The notes beneath the pieces were generated by a model. The model was not told the DNA's origin and made no database searches. It saw nothing but the letters and a program-made list of their open reading frames with translations. Positions 1 to 6,764 of a stretch of DNA of 64,000 nt are shown piece after piece. The translations under genes were made by a program, and so were the position numbers. Origin of the DNA: Pseudomonas sp. G.S.17 (GTDB lineage: Bacteria > Pseudomonadota > Gammaproteobacteria > Pseudomonadales > Pseudomonadaceae); assembly GCF_038096165.1 (NCBI RefSeq), contig NZ_CP151076.1, forward strand, positions 3,841,501 through 3,905,500, given 5' to 3'. Position 1 is the first letter of the stretch, and every line of letters begins with the position of its first letter.

Positions 1-168
1 CTTGATTCGTTTGCGACCAGGCGAGGCAAACCTGCCTGCTGAACTAATCAGATTAATCCAACGGGCATTGGTTCGAATCTGCGGGTAATCCATGGGAAAT
101 ATCGCCAGGTCAGCACCATCACCCGCTTGATCCTACAAGAGAGTTGCGAAACAGCGCGCACTGAAATA

Positions 169-184
169 CTGTATGCACGTACAG
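169..184 (+). promoter_or_regulatory. LexA (SOS) box upstream of DUF1654-endA
   Basis: CTGTATGCACGTACAG fits the CTG-N10-CAG LexA operator, with fully symmetric CTGTA/TACAG half-sites. It ends 18 bases before the GTG start at 203, so bound LexA would block transcription of the DUF1654 gene and probably the endonuclease gene behind it. The site also argues against an ATG start at 173, which would lie inside the operator. Confidence 0.8.
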
Positions 185-202
185 CAAATCAGGAATTCTA
201 TT

Positions 203-454
203 GTGGCAAAACAATCTTCAGCAACTCCGGCGACTCCCAGCTCCTACGAACGCCTTGGTGTTCGGGTGCAGAAAATAATCAATTCGCCTACCGCCCAAAA
301 AGCCAAGGCCGCCCTGGTGTTTCGTCTGCCGGATGAAGTCGAGGACGAGTGGAATCAGATGCTCGAAGAAATCGCCGAGAACGACAACGTGACCTTCGCC
401 TGGCGGGACGACGGCGGCGTGCAGATATTCTGGACCGTGCCGAAGGAAGACTGA
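203..454 (+). CDS. DUF1654 family protein, putative SOS-induced
   Basis: Small soluble protein of 83 residues recognised as the DUF1654 family, found mainly in Pseudomonas and of unknown function. The body reads SYERLGVRVQKIIN followed by a conserved acidic region and a WRDDGGVQIFWTVP tail. I chose GTG at 203 because AGGA sits 8 bases upstream; the in-frame ATG at 173 lies within a LexA operator and lacks a ribosome site. The stop is 4 bases before the endonuclease start, so the two genes probably form one SOS-controlled transcript. The pairing suggests a role in DNA damage or DNA turnover, which is inference only. Confidence 0.8.
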   Translation: MAKQSSATPATPSSYERLGVRVQKIINSPTAQKAKAALVFRLPDEVEDEWNQMLEEIAENDNVTFAWRDDGGVQIFWTVPKED

Positions 455-458
455 CGGC

Positions 459-1160
459 ATGAGGGTTCGACTGTTTACTCTGCTGTGTACCACCCTGCTT
501 CTCACTGCTCCCGTCAACACTTACGCCGATGCGCCCCACACGTTCAGCCAGGCCAAGAAGATCGCCTGGGGGCTTTATGCGCCCCAGTCGACCGAGTTCT
601 ATTGCGGCTGCAAATACAGCGGCAACACAGTGGATATTGCCGGCTGCGGTTACGTCCCGCGCAAGAACGCCACGCGCGCCAAGCGCATCGAGTGGGAACA
701 CATTGTCCCGGCGTGGCAGATCGGGCACTTGCGTCAATGCTGGCAAAATGGCGGACGCAAGAACTGCACGAAAAACGATGATATCTACCAGCAAGCCGAA
801 GCCGACCTGCACAATCTGGTGCCCAGCATCGGCGAGGTAAACGGTGACCGGAATAACTTCAGCTTCGGCTGGTTGCCGGTCAAAACCGGGCAGTACGGCT
901 CCTGCCTGACGCAAGTGGATTTCAAGGCGAAGAAAGTCATGCCACGCCCGTCGATACGCGGAATGATCGCCCGGACTTACTTCTACATGAGCAAGCAGTA
1001 CAACCTGCGCCTCTCGCGTCAGGACCAGCAGCTTTATCAGGCCTGGAACAAGACCTACCCGGTCGAGGGCTGGGAGCAGCAGCGCAACCAGCGCGTCGCC
1101 TGCGTCATGGGCCACGGCAATGAGTTCGTCGGCGCCGTGGATCTCAAGCGCTGCGGCTGA
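459..1160 (+). CDS. endA: Endonuclease I family secreted nuclease
   Basis: Predicted non-specific endonuclease of the EndA/Dns family, exported to the periplasm or outside the cell. The 233-residue product has a signal peptide (about residues 1-23, ending TYA-DA). It shows the beta-beta-alpha metal motif, with RIEWEH (Glu80, His81) followed by HNLVPSIGEVNGDR (His118, Asn119, Asn128), the usual catalytic and Mg-binding pattern. Several cysteines (for example 49, 51, 63, 94 and 103) suggest disulfides and an oxidising location. It follows the DUF1654 gene by 4 bases under a LexA box, so DNA damage probably raises its expression. It ends at a strong bidirectional terminator. Confidence 0.9.
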   Translation: MRVRLFTLLCTTLLLTAPVNTYADAPHTFSQAKKIAWGLYAPQSTEFYCGCKYSGNTVDIAGCGYVPRKNATRAKRIEWEHIVPAWQIGHLRQCWQNGGRKNCTKNDDIYQQAEADLHNLVPSIGEVNGDRNNFSFGWLPVKTGQYGSCLTQVDFKAKKVMPRPSIRGMIARTYFYMSKQYNLRLSRQDQQLYQAWNKTYPVEGWEQQRNQRVACVMGHGNEFVGAVDLKRCG

Positions 1161-1192
1161 ACCTTGCATGAACCTGCGCTGAAAAACACAAA

Positions 1193-1222
1193 AGGGCCCG
1201 ACGCTGTGCAGCGTCGGGCCCT
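1193..1222. terminator. Bidirectional intrinsic terminator
   Basis: A 13-bp perfect stem (1193-1205 with 1210-1222) around a GTGC loop, preceded by an A-run and followed by CTCTTG. It lies between convergent endA and the small minus-strand gene ending at 1245 and could serve both. Confidence 0.85.
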
Positions 1223-1244
1223 CTTGCTTGTGCAGGAACGCCGG

Positions 1245-1433
1245 TCAGGCGTTGTCTGCGGCATCCTCTTCCGACTGGATACGCGACGCCCGTTGGATCA
1301 TTAACTGGGACGCATAGTCAGCGGCCAATTGCGCCGCATCGGCGGGCTCGATAGCACCACGAGTGATCAGCCCGGTCAGCGCCGAAGCGGCAAACATATC
1401 CCAGATATCCTGTTCATCATCCAGCAATGACAT
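1245..1433 (-). CDS. Hypothetical small acidic protein
   Basis: A 62-residue product beginning MSLLDDEQDIWDMFAASAL and ending in an acidic SEEDAADNA tail; mostly helical with no membrane segment. GAGGG lies 7 bases before the ATG, which supports translation. I do not recognise a named family. It is convergent with endA and shares its terminator. No neighbour on its own strand suggests a function. Confidence 0.65.
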   Translation of the reverse strand: MSLLDDEQDIWDMFAASALTGLITRGAIEPADAAQLAADYASQLMIQRASRIQSEEDAADNA

Positions 1434-1830
1434 GTGTAGGCCCTCGTTTGATTTTGAAGCGGCACTGTATCACTCGAGGCCACGCAGATCTTCGGCCAAC
1501 CCAAACGGATAGACGCTGAAACGCTTAAGTTAATTTCTTCCATCCAAGCGTATCGAAGGCAAAACTGGCCTGTGGCCGCTGATCGGAGCAAGGCTCAAAT
1601 CAATACAAATCAGTGTAATTTTTCCTCCTGGGATTTTAAAAACGAACTACGTTTGGAGACCTGACCCGCAGTACGATTCATGGCCGCTTGGAGTTTTTTG
1701 CACGCCTGTATCGATCTTGAAATGAAATGGTCACATCCAGAGGGCAATGGCAGCTCACTGTGGCAAGTACAACGGAAGTACCCATTTTTTTAAGATTATG
1801 TAGCCCTTACCTCCACAGGCGGAAACGTTG
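1434..1830. other. Intergenic region, no gene recognised
   Basis: Nearly 400 bases between divergent small genes. It probably holds both promoters. A 37-codon frame at 1680-1793 has no ribosome site and is not called. No convincing hairpin or operator was seen. Confidence 0.5.
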
Positions 1831-2073
1831 ATGACTGACCAAACGGATTTCGAGATTCATTACCAGTTTCGCGGCGAGCCGCGCCACTTCAACCATCAGG
1901 CATGGCATTTGTGCGAGAGCGATGCCTTGCATTTCGCAACCCTGCACGCCGGCGTCTGGAGCGTCAGCGAGAACATCGCCGCAGGCCCGATCAGGCTCGC
2001 CATTCTTCAGGCCGAAGGCGTGGGTGTGACGGCCGTTCACTGGAAAAAAACGTTCCCGGGCACGCAGATCTAA
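1831..2073 (+). CDS. Small hypothetical protein, DUF6555-like
   Basis: An 80-residue protein whose N-terminus (FEIHYQFRGEPRHF) and following aromatic and His-rich stretch resemble the small Pseudomonas DUF6555 family; function unknown. The ATG at 1831 is preferred over the TTG just before it, with a GGCGGA-like purine stretch upstream. It is followed 65 bases later by another small gene on the same strand and may be cotranscribed with it. The family assignment is from memory and tentative. Confidence 0.6.
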   Translation: MTDQTDFEIHYQFRGEPRHFNHQAWHLCESDALHFATLHAGVWSVSENIAAGPIRLAILQAEGVGVTAVHWKKTFPGTQI

Positions 2074-2138
2074 ACAAAATGGAATCGCTACTGTCCCAAT
2101 ACCAAGCAGCGCTCATTAACCAGCAACGCGAGGTAAGC

Positions 2139-2393
2139 ATGACAATCGACAAAGCTCTGGAAAAAGAAGTACTGACCCGCCTCCTCCACGCTCATCCAAA
2201 TGGCTTGGGCAAGGAAATCCTGGACAACTACAGGGGGGAGCACGCAGTTGCCGATACCCTTGAGTATCTCCAGCAAAACGGTTTGATTCATGACGGCAGC
2301 GTGGATGCCGCAGGCAAATCCGGACGCAACCTCAATTACCCGATCAAGCTCAGCTCTTCAGGTGTGAACACCGCGAAAAGTCTCGAAGCCTGA
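2139..2393 (+). CDS. Small hypothetical protein, winged-helix-like
   Basis: An 84-residue product with the pattern LTRLLHAHPNGLGKEILDNY, then ADTLEYLQQNGLIHDG, which looks like a compact helix-turn-helix or winged-helix fold. There are too few diagnostic residues to name a family. ATG at 2139 has GAGG 6 bases upstream and is preferred over an in-frame ATG at 2079 that lacks a ribosome site. A terminator follows directly. Role unknown; DNA binding is possible but unproven. Confidence 0.65.
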   Translation: MTIDKALEKEVLTRLLHAHPNGLGKEILDNYRGEHAVADTLEYLQQNGLIHDGSVDAAGKSGRNLNYPIKLSSSGVNTAKSLEA

Positions 2394-2406
2394 CCCAGCT
2401 TGTTAA

Positions 2407-2436
2407 AAGACCCGACCTGTTGCCAGGCCGGGTCTT
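2407..2436 (+). terminator. Intrinsic terminator
   Basis: Stem AAGACCCG...CGGGTCTT followed by TTTTT, just after the stop at 2393 and before the convergent methionine aminopeptidase gene. Confidence 0.85.
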
Positions 2437-2449
2437 TTTGTCTGCGGGC

Positions 2450-3241
2450 TTAAATGGCGGGATATTCGCCGGTGCCATCAGGCCATGGGGTCAGTAATTC
2501 AAACCCGGTGTCAGTCACAGCAACCATGTGCTCCCACTGCGCGGAGAGCGATAGATCCCGGGTCAGCACGGTCCAGCCATCAGCAAGCACCTTGGTGCCC
2601 GGTTTGCCGGCATTGATCATCGGCTCGATGGTGAAGACCATGCCCGGCTTGAGCTTCATGCCTTTGCCCTGCGCACCGTAATGGAGGACCTGCGGGTCTT
2701 CGTGGTAGTTACGGCCGATGCCGTGACCGCAATACTCCCGGACGACACTGAAGCCTTCACGGTGCGCGACCGTTTGAATGGCATTGCCAATGTCGCCCAG
2801 GGTGGCACCTGGGCGGACAGCATGAATACCCGCCCGCGTCGCTTCGTAGGTGGTTTGCACCAGTCGCTTTGCCAGGGGGCTGACTTCGCCCACGAAATAC
2901 ATCCGGCTGGTATCGCCGAACCATCCGTCCTTGATGACCGCAACATCGATATTAATGATGTCGCCGTCCTTGAGGATATCCGACGCTGACGGGATCCCAT
3001 GGCAGACCACTGCGTTGGGCGAAATGCAGGTTGTCTTGGTGAAACCGTGATAACCGACATTGGCCGGGATCACCTTCAGCTCTTTGACAATGTACTCATT
3101 GCAGATGTCATCCAGTGCCTCGGTGCTGACACCCGCCTTGACGTAAGGACCGATCATCGCAAGCACATCGGCAGCGAGCCTTCCGGCGATACGCAGTTGA
3201 ACCAGGTCTTCTTCGGTCTTGATGCTGACTGCGCCACTCAT
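2450..3241 (-). CDS. map: Type I methionine aminopeptidase
   Basis: Removes the initiator Met from nascent proteins in the cytoplasm. The 263-residue length matches E. coli Map, and all five metal ligands are present: Asp99, Asp110, His173, Glu206 and Glu237, plus substrate-contacting His81. There is no N-terminal zinc-finger extension. The start ATG overlaps the stop of the ParD-like gene by 4 bases, so the two are translationally coupled. Pseudomonas normally also has a housekeeping map beside rpsB, so this is probably a second, accessory copy. Its arrangement behind an antitoxin-like gene with its own operator is unusual; regulation by the ParD-like protein is inferred. Confidence 0.93.
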   Translation of the reverse strand: MSGAVSIKTEEDLVQLRIAGRLAADVLAMIGPYVKAGVSTEALDDICNEYIVKELKVIPANVGYHGFTKTTCISPNAVVCHGIPSASDILKDGDIINIDVAVIKDGWFGDTSRMYFVGEVSPLAKRLVQTTYEATRAGIHAVRPGATLGDIGNAIQTVAHREGFSVVREYCGHGIGRNYHEDPQVLHYGAQGKGMKLKPGMVFTIEPMINAGKPGTKVLADGWTVLTRDLSLSAQWEHMVAVTDTGFELLTPWPDGTGEYPAI

Positions 3242-3492
3242 CGCGAGGCCACCTTTGCGTGCTCGGTAATATCGGAAATATCGCAGGTTTGCGCGCTGAG
3301 CACAGTGCCGCCTGCGTGCTCGGCACGAATGAGCATCTGGCAGATCTGGCTGTAATCCAGAGTTGGGTGCAATTCGGCCAGCATACCGATGCGCATCCAG
3401 TGTTCGGCCTGGGCGTTGATGGAACGACTCAGTGCGGCGCTGGCCAACCGGATATTGGCATGCATCTGCTCGGAAATTTTGACGAGACCCAT
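3238..3492 (-). CDS. ParD-like antitoxin family protein
   Basis: An 84-residue protein of the ParD-like family (Pfam ParD_like, from memory). It has an N-terminal ribbon-helix-helix-like segment (MGLVKISEQMHANIRLASAALSR) followed by a NAQAEHWMRIGMLAE helix. Classical ParD proteins bind their own promoter and neutralise a ParE toxin, but no ParE/RelE gene is next to it; the coupled partner is map. GAGGTG lies just upstream of the ATG. A 9-bp-arm palindrome 18 bases upstream is the likely autoregulatory operator. Whether it is a true antitoxin is open. Confidence 0.8.
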   Translation of the reverse strand: MGLVKISEQMHANIRLASAALSRSINAQAEHWMRIGMLAELHPTLDYSQICQMLIRAEHAGGTVLSAQTCDISDITEHAKVASR

Positions 3493-3509
3493 GATTCACC
3501 TCAAATGTA

Positions 3510-3537
3510 ATATACGAATCATATATGTTTCGTATAT
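3510..3537 (-). promoter_or_regulatory. Palindromic operator of parD-like/map operon
   Basis: Perfect inverted repeat ATATACGAA (3510-3518) and TTCGTATAT (3529-3537) around a 10-base, itself nearly symmetric, AT-rich centre. It is AT-rich in a GC-rich genome, sits where the operon promoter should be, and has the size expected for a ribbon-helix-helix repressor site. Confidence 0.7.
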
Positions 3538-3570
3538 CCAAAGGCAACACGTGGGCGGCTGCTGCGGGGG

Positions 3571-3906
3571 TTACTCAACGACGGGCAGGCATTCAGAGAG
3601 GGACTGCGCCAATTGACCAATGGCGTCCTGATCGACGAGGGTCAGGTTGCGGTAATGAACGATGACCTCGCGTTCGGCATCATTCAGTGCTTCAGCGCTC
3701 AACGGCGTACGTTGGCCGGAAAGCAGGTAGAGGATGTCCACACCCTTGACACCCAGCGCGGCAAGGTAGTCCGAACGCGGCGTTCGCTCGCCACTTTCAT
3801 ACTTCCCTTGAGCGTTTGCCTCTACGCCACCGATGGCTGCAAACTGCTGCTGCGAAAGCCCCAGAGACTTCCGCTCTTCTTTCAATCGTGCGCCGAGGTT
3901 ATTCAT
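3571..3906 (-). CDS. XRE-family helix-turn-helix regulator
   Basis: A 111-residue DNA-binding protein with a lambda-repressor-type HTH at about residues 5-60 (LKEERKSLGLSQQQFAAIGGVEANAQGKYESGERTP). A short C-terminal helical part follows (DAEREVIVHYRNLTLVDQDAIGQLAQSL), typical of phage-like or chromosomal XRE regulators. It lies on the same strand as and upstream of the ParD-like/map pair, with the palindromic operator between them. It may regulate that pair or itself. No protease or metabolite-binding domain is visible. Confidence 0.85.
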   Translation of the reverse strand: MNNLGARLKEERKSLGLSQQQFAAIGGVEANAQGKYESGERTPRSDYLAALGVKGVDILYLLSGQRTPLSAEALNDAEREVIVHYRNLTLVDQDAIGQLAQSLSECLPVVE

Positions 3907-4122
3907 TAGGGTTTACCTGAAGCTAAATGTCATCCATTACCATACTCTCCATTTGCGTGGGTCGTTGCCTTAATAGAGGGTTAAGTCCCACTATCTCGGT
4001 CTAGCACGAGGGGAATACGGTGTTTGACGATATAACGCTACAGACCTGATCGACGTATTCTCAGGACGGCGTACAATGCGCAACTTGTCGCAAAAGTACA
4101 GAAGTAGTCGGAGACTCTAATA

Positions 4123-4293
4123 GTGGTGACCTTCCTGCTGGGCTGGTGTGTGTTCTCTATTCTTGGCACCTTGCTGGCGCTTCAGCTGATCCGCAGTGGC
4201 AAAAGAAGCCACCGGGAACGCCGAGGCGACACAGATGTGCAGGCCGAATCCCGTTCACCTGCAACGAAGTCCACCACCGGATTTCCTCGCTGA
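4123..4293 (+). CDS. Small single-span membrane protein
   Basis: A 56-residue frame starting with GTG. GGAG is about 9 bases upstream. The first 23 residues form one transmembrane helix (VVTFLLGWCVFSILGTLLALQLI) followed by a basic, hydrophilic tail (RSGKRSHRERRGD). The stop TGA abuts the stop of the convergent LexA-controlled gene, leaving no space between them. No family is recognised. The clean ribosome site and helix-plus-positive-flank layout support a real gene. Confidence 0.5.
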   Translation: MVTFLLGWCVFSILGTLLALQLIRSGKRSHRERRGDTDVQAESRSPATKSTTGFPR

Positions 4294-4491
4294 CTATTCG
4301 CTGGCCAGTCTCGCATAGCGCTCGCCGCCATACTGAGCGTTGGCAATGACCATCGAGACCGGCGACTGGCAAGCATTGAATTGACGCAATGCGCTAGCCA
4401 GGGCGAGAAAATCCTCGCGCTGCATTTCATGGATACCGCTCATTGCGACTGAGTGATCGGCGGTGACGTTTTCAAATTGCTCCAAGGACAT
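4294..4491 (-). CDS. Small SOS-regulated hypothetical protein
   Basis: A 65-residue product (MSLEQFENVTADHSVAMSG to RYARLASE) with no membrane segment or known motif. GAGGGG lies upstream of the ATG and a clear LexA box lies 23 bases further out, so DNA damage should induce it. The gene is convergent and abutting with a small membrane protein gene. Its function is unknown; the SOS box is the only functional clue. Confidence 0.75.
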   Translation of the reverse strand: MSLEQFENVTADHSVAMSGIHEMQREDFLALASALRQFNACQSPVSMVIANAQYGGERYARLASE

Positions 4492-4514
4492 GGCGAACCC
4501 CTCTTCTCGATATA

Positions 4515-4530
4515 CTGTTTGAATATACAG
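4515..4530 (-). promoter_or_regulatory. LexA (SOS) box
   Basis: Minus strand CTGTATATTCAAACAG, fitting CTG-N10-CAG with an AT-rich core as in Pseudomonas LexA sites. It lies 23 bases upstream of the ATG at 4491, overlapping the expected promoter. Confidence 0.8.
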
Positions 4531-4840
4531 TAGTTGTCTCGCGAGCGGAACGCAAGCAGGTGTACGACGAGCGGTCGCTTCAACAGATGACCTTGCAAGA
4601 CATCCCCTCCCCAACCGACGGCGATAGCCAATCACGTTCACCGCTGTGCTGGACGCTCAGGCTGTCTATAGAATCCCAAGCTATTTTAGGGGTGGTATTA
4701 AATAGTGGATACAACGCAAAAGAACCAACAAGCGTGCGGCCTACAGCATCAGGCAATAACCAGGCAGCAATCGGCTAACGCTCAGGCGCGGCGACTCTTA
4801 AGCTGGACTCCTGCTTAAGAGCCACCCTGGAGCATCACCC
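4531..4840. other. Intergenic region with a hairpin
   Basis: About 310 bases between divergent small genes. No gene is supported. It holds the promoter of the LexA-controlled gene at its left end and a perfect inverted repeat at 4795-4821 at its right end. Confidence 0.5.
4795..4821 (+). repeat. Inverted repeat in 5' leader of small secreted protein
   Basis: CTCTTAAGC (4795-4803) pairs exactly with GCTTAAGAG (4813-4821) around a 9-base loop, ending a few bases before the GGAG ribosome site of the gene at 4841. It could be an operator, a leader hairpin or a weak terminator. Confidence 0.55.
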
Positions 4841-5017
4841 ATGAAAACCACATTGACTTTTTTTGCCGCACTGCTGGTCGCCGCGGTGAGTGCCAGCGCC
4901 CTGGCGATGCCTTGTGGGCAAAATCGCCAGGCCGAGGAAGTGATGCCGAGTAACAGCCAGTTAGTGCGCCTGAATGTTGCCCAGGCGCGAACCGTCAGAC
5001 TGTTGCCAGCGATCTAG
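4841..5017 (+). CDS. Small exported hypothetical protein
   Basis: A 58-residue product with a textbook signal peptide (MKTTLTFFAALLVAAVSASALA, cleavage after about residue 22) and a short mature part of roughly 36 residues. The mature part has one cysteine near its start (AMPCGQN). GGAG lies upstream. The Cys is not in a lipobox position, so the product is probably periplasmic rather than a lipoprotein. No family recognised. It is convergent with, and overlaps by 4 bases, the end of the dpkA-like gene. Confidence 0.65.
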   Translation: MKTTLTFFAALLVAAVSASALAMPCGQNRQAEEVMPSNSQLVRLNVAQARTVRLLPAI

Positions 5018-6045
5018 ACGGCCGCCTGTTGCTCAAGCCCCGCCCATTCAGCGCGGGAGATTGCGATGCCTTGGGTCAGGGATTTGGCCCGCTCCGCATA
5101 ACGACGGTCGCCGGGCATGCGTTCCTGGCCGACGCCGTGCATCTGCCTGACCAGCTCTTCACTGCGCTCGGCGAAATGTTGCCCGCTGCCCTTGTCTGGA
5201 TCGATGACGATAAACAACTGGCCCGTCCAGGGTGTCTGGGCGCCAGGGTGTTTCGACCAGTCGAATTCGAAGGAAAAATTTCCCCCGGTCAGGGCAGCGG
5301 CTAGCAGCTCAACCATCATCGACAACGCCGAGCCTTTGTAGCCACCGAATGGCAGCAGCGCGCCACCGTCGAGGATCGCCTTGGGATCTTGCGTCGGCTG
5401 ACCGGCTCGATCAACGCCCATGCCGGTTGGCAATTGGCGCCCTTCCCTTGCGGCGATCTGCACATCGCCATTGGCAATGGCGCTGGTGGCCAGGTCGAAA
5501 ACAAGCGGATCACCGCCAGCGCGTGGCGCCGCAAAAGCTATCGGGTTGGTGCCGAATAACGGTTTCTGTGCGCCATGCGGTACGACGCAGGTCATGCTGT
5601 TCACCACGCTCAAGGCCACCAGACCTTGAGTGGCAAACGGTTCGACATCCGGCCACAACGCCGCGAAGTGGTGCGAGCTGCGGATCGCCAGAATGGCAAT
5701 GCCAGCATGACGGGCTTTCTCGATCAACAACGGCTGTGCAGCGGCCAGGGCCGGCTGGGCAAAACCGTTGGCCGCATCAACGCGGATGAACGCGGCACCT
5801 ACATCCTCGACCACGGGCACCGCCTTGCCATCCACCCAACCGCTGGCCAGTGACGACAGATAGCCAGGAATACGGAATATCCCGTGGCTGTGTGATCCAT
5901 CGCGCTGGGCGCTGGCGCAGTTGTGCGACAAGACCTGGGCAACTTCAGGCGAAGTACCGTGGCGCAGGAATATCTGGCGCAACACCTCCGCCAGTTCGGT
6001 AAACGTGACGTGATGCAGGTCGAGACTGTCGCGAGGTGCAGACAT
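5014..6045 (-). CDS. dpkA: Ldh2/MDH2-type imino acid reductase, DpkA-like
   Basis: Member of the malate/L-sulfolactate dehydrogenase superfamily, closest by recollection to Pseudomonas DpkA. DpkA reduces delta1-piperideine-2-carboxylate and delta1-pyrroline-2-carboxylate with NADPH (D-lysine and proline catabolism). Visible family signatures are GSHSHGIFRIPGYL, the SSHHFAALWPDVE segment and LPFGGYKGSALSMMVELLA. Starting at 6045 gives 343 residues, the size I recall for DpkA, and GGAG lies 7 bases upstream. An upstream in-frame ATG at 6111 lacks a site. The exact substrate needs biochemical proof. Confidence 0.8.
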   Translation of the reverse strand: MSAPRDSLDLHHVTFTELAEVLRQIFLRHGTSPEVAQVLSHNCASAQRDGSHSHGIFRIPGYLSSLASGWVDGKAVPVVEDVGAAFIRVDAANGFAQPALAAAQPLLIEKARHAGIAILAIRSSHHFAALWPDVEPFATQGLVALSVVNSMTCVVPHGAQKPLFGTNPIAFAAPRAGGDPLVFDLATSAIANGDVQIAAREGRQLPTGMGVDRAGQPTQDPKAILDGGALLPFGGYKGSALSMMVELLAAALTGGNFSFEFDWSKHPGAQTPWTGQLFIVIDPDKGSGQHFAERSEELVRQMHGVGQERMPGDRRYAERAKSLTQGIAISRAEWAGLEQQAAV

Positions 6046-6113
6046 CTGAAGCTCCGGTGTCGTTATTGGAAGAGCAGGATTGATAGGGCCAACGTCGAGA
6101 TTACTGCTCATCT

Positions 6114-6566
6114 TCAGGCAGGTAAACCGGACGCTCCGGCGAGATCCAGACGTTTCTGGAAGAAGAATCGCTGATGACCCGGCGGATAATCAACCAGTGT
6201 TCCGAACTCGGTAAAACCAAGACGGCGGTAGAACTCCGGGGCCTGGAAGTCGAAGGTGTCGAGCCAGATCCCGACGCAATTTTTTTCCAGCGCCAGCTCC
6301 TCGGCCATTTTCATCAAGCGCGACCCGAGTCCCTGCCCGCGCGCCTGTTCCGGCACCGCCAGCAGTTCGATGAACATCCACCGATAGAGCAATTTGCCGG
6401 ACAGCCCGCCGAGCACTTCATTGCTGCTCTCGTCGCGCACCAGCAGCGCGAATTTTTCCGCGCCGGCATCTCCGGCCTGGGAAACGTTATAGGCACGCAG
6501 CGGCGTGAGGATCGCCAGGCATTCCTGTTCTGTGGGGTTCAAGGTCGTTTCGATACTCAGGCTCAC
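6114..6566 (-). CDS. GNAT N-acetyltransferase
   Basis: A 150-residue acetyl-CoA-dependent acetyltransferase. Motif A is clear (FIELLAVPEQARGQGLGSRLMKMAEE), followed by the C-terminal EFYRRLGFTEFG motif B segment. The GTG start at 6566 has AAGGAG 6 bases upstream. The substrate cannot be told from sequence. It lies 68 bases upstream of the dpkA-like start on the same strand and may be cotranscribed with it; it is divergent from the fecR gene. Confidence 0.85.
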   Translation of the reverse strand: MSLSIETTLNPTEQECLAILTPLRAYNVSQAGDAGAEKFALLVRDESSNEVLGGLSGKLLYRWMFIELLAVPEQARGQGLGSRLMKMAEELALEKNCVGIWLDTFDFQAPEFYRRLGFTEFGTLVDYPPGHQRFFFQKRLDLAGASGLPA

Positions 6567-6764
6567 TCGTTGCTCCTTCAAAAATGATGACGACAGGCAG
6601 CCTAGGCGGCTCGGCAGTCCGAGTAAATAGCCTCGCCGGACTATGCGGGAATGGGAATCGTGCTCTGTTACGGGAAAAAGCTGTAGGACATTGATATTCA
6701 AACGCCATGCCTGTTCTCGTCGACTCCTGCGCAGAGGTACAATGCAGGCATTACCGGAGTGCCA

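Noticed and set aside
1680..1793. A 37-codon frame starting MAAWSFLHACIDLEMKWS
   Set aside because: No ribosome site within range and no recognised homology.
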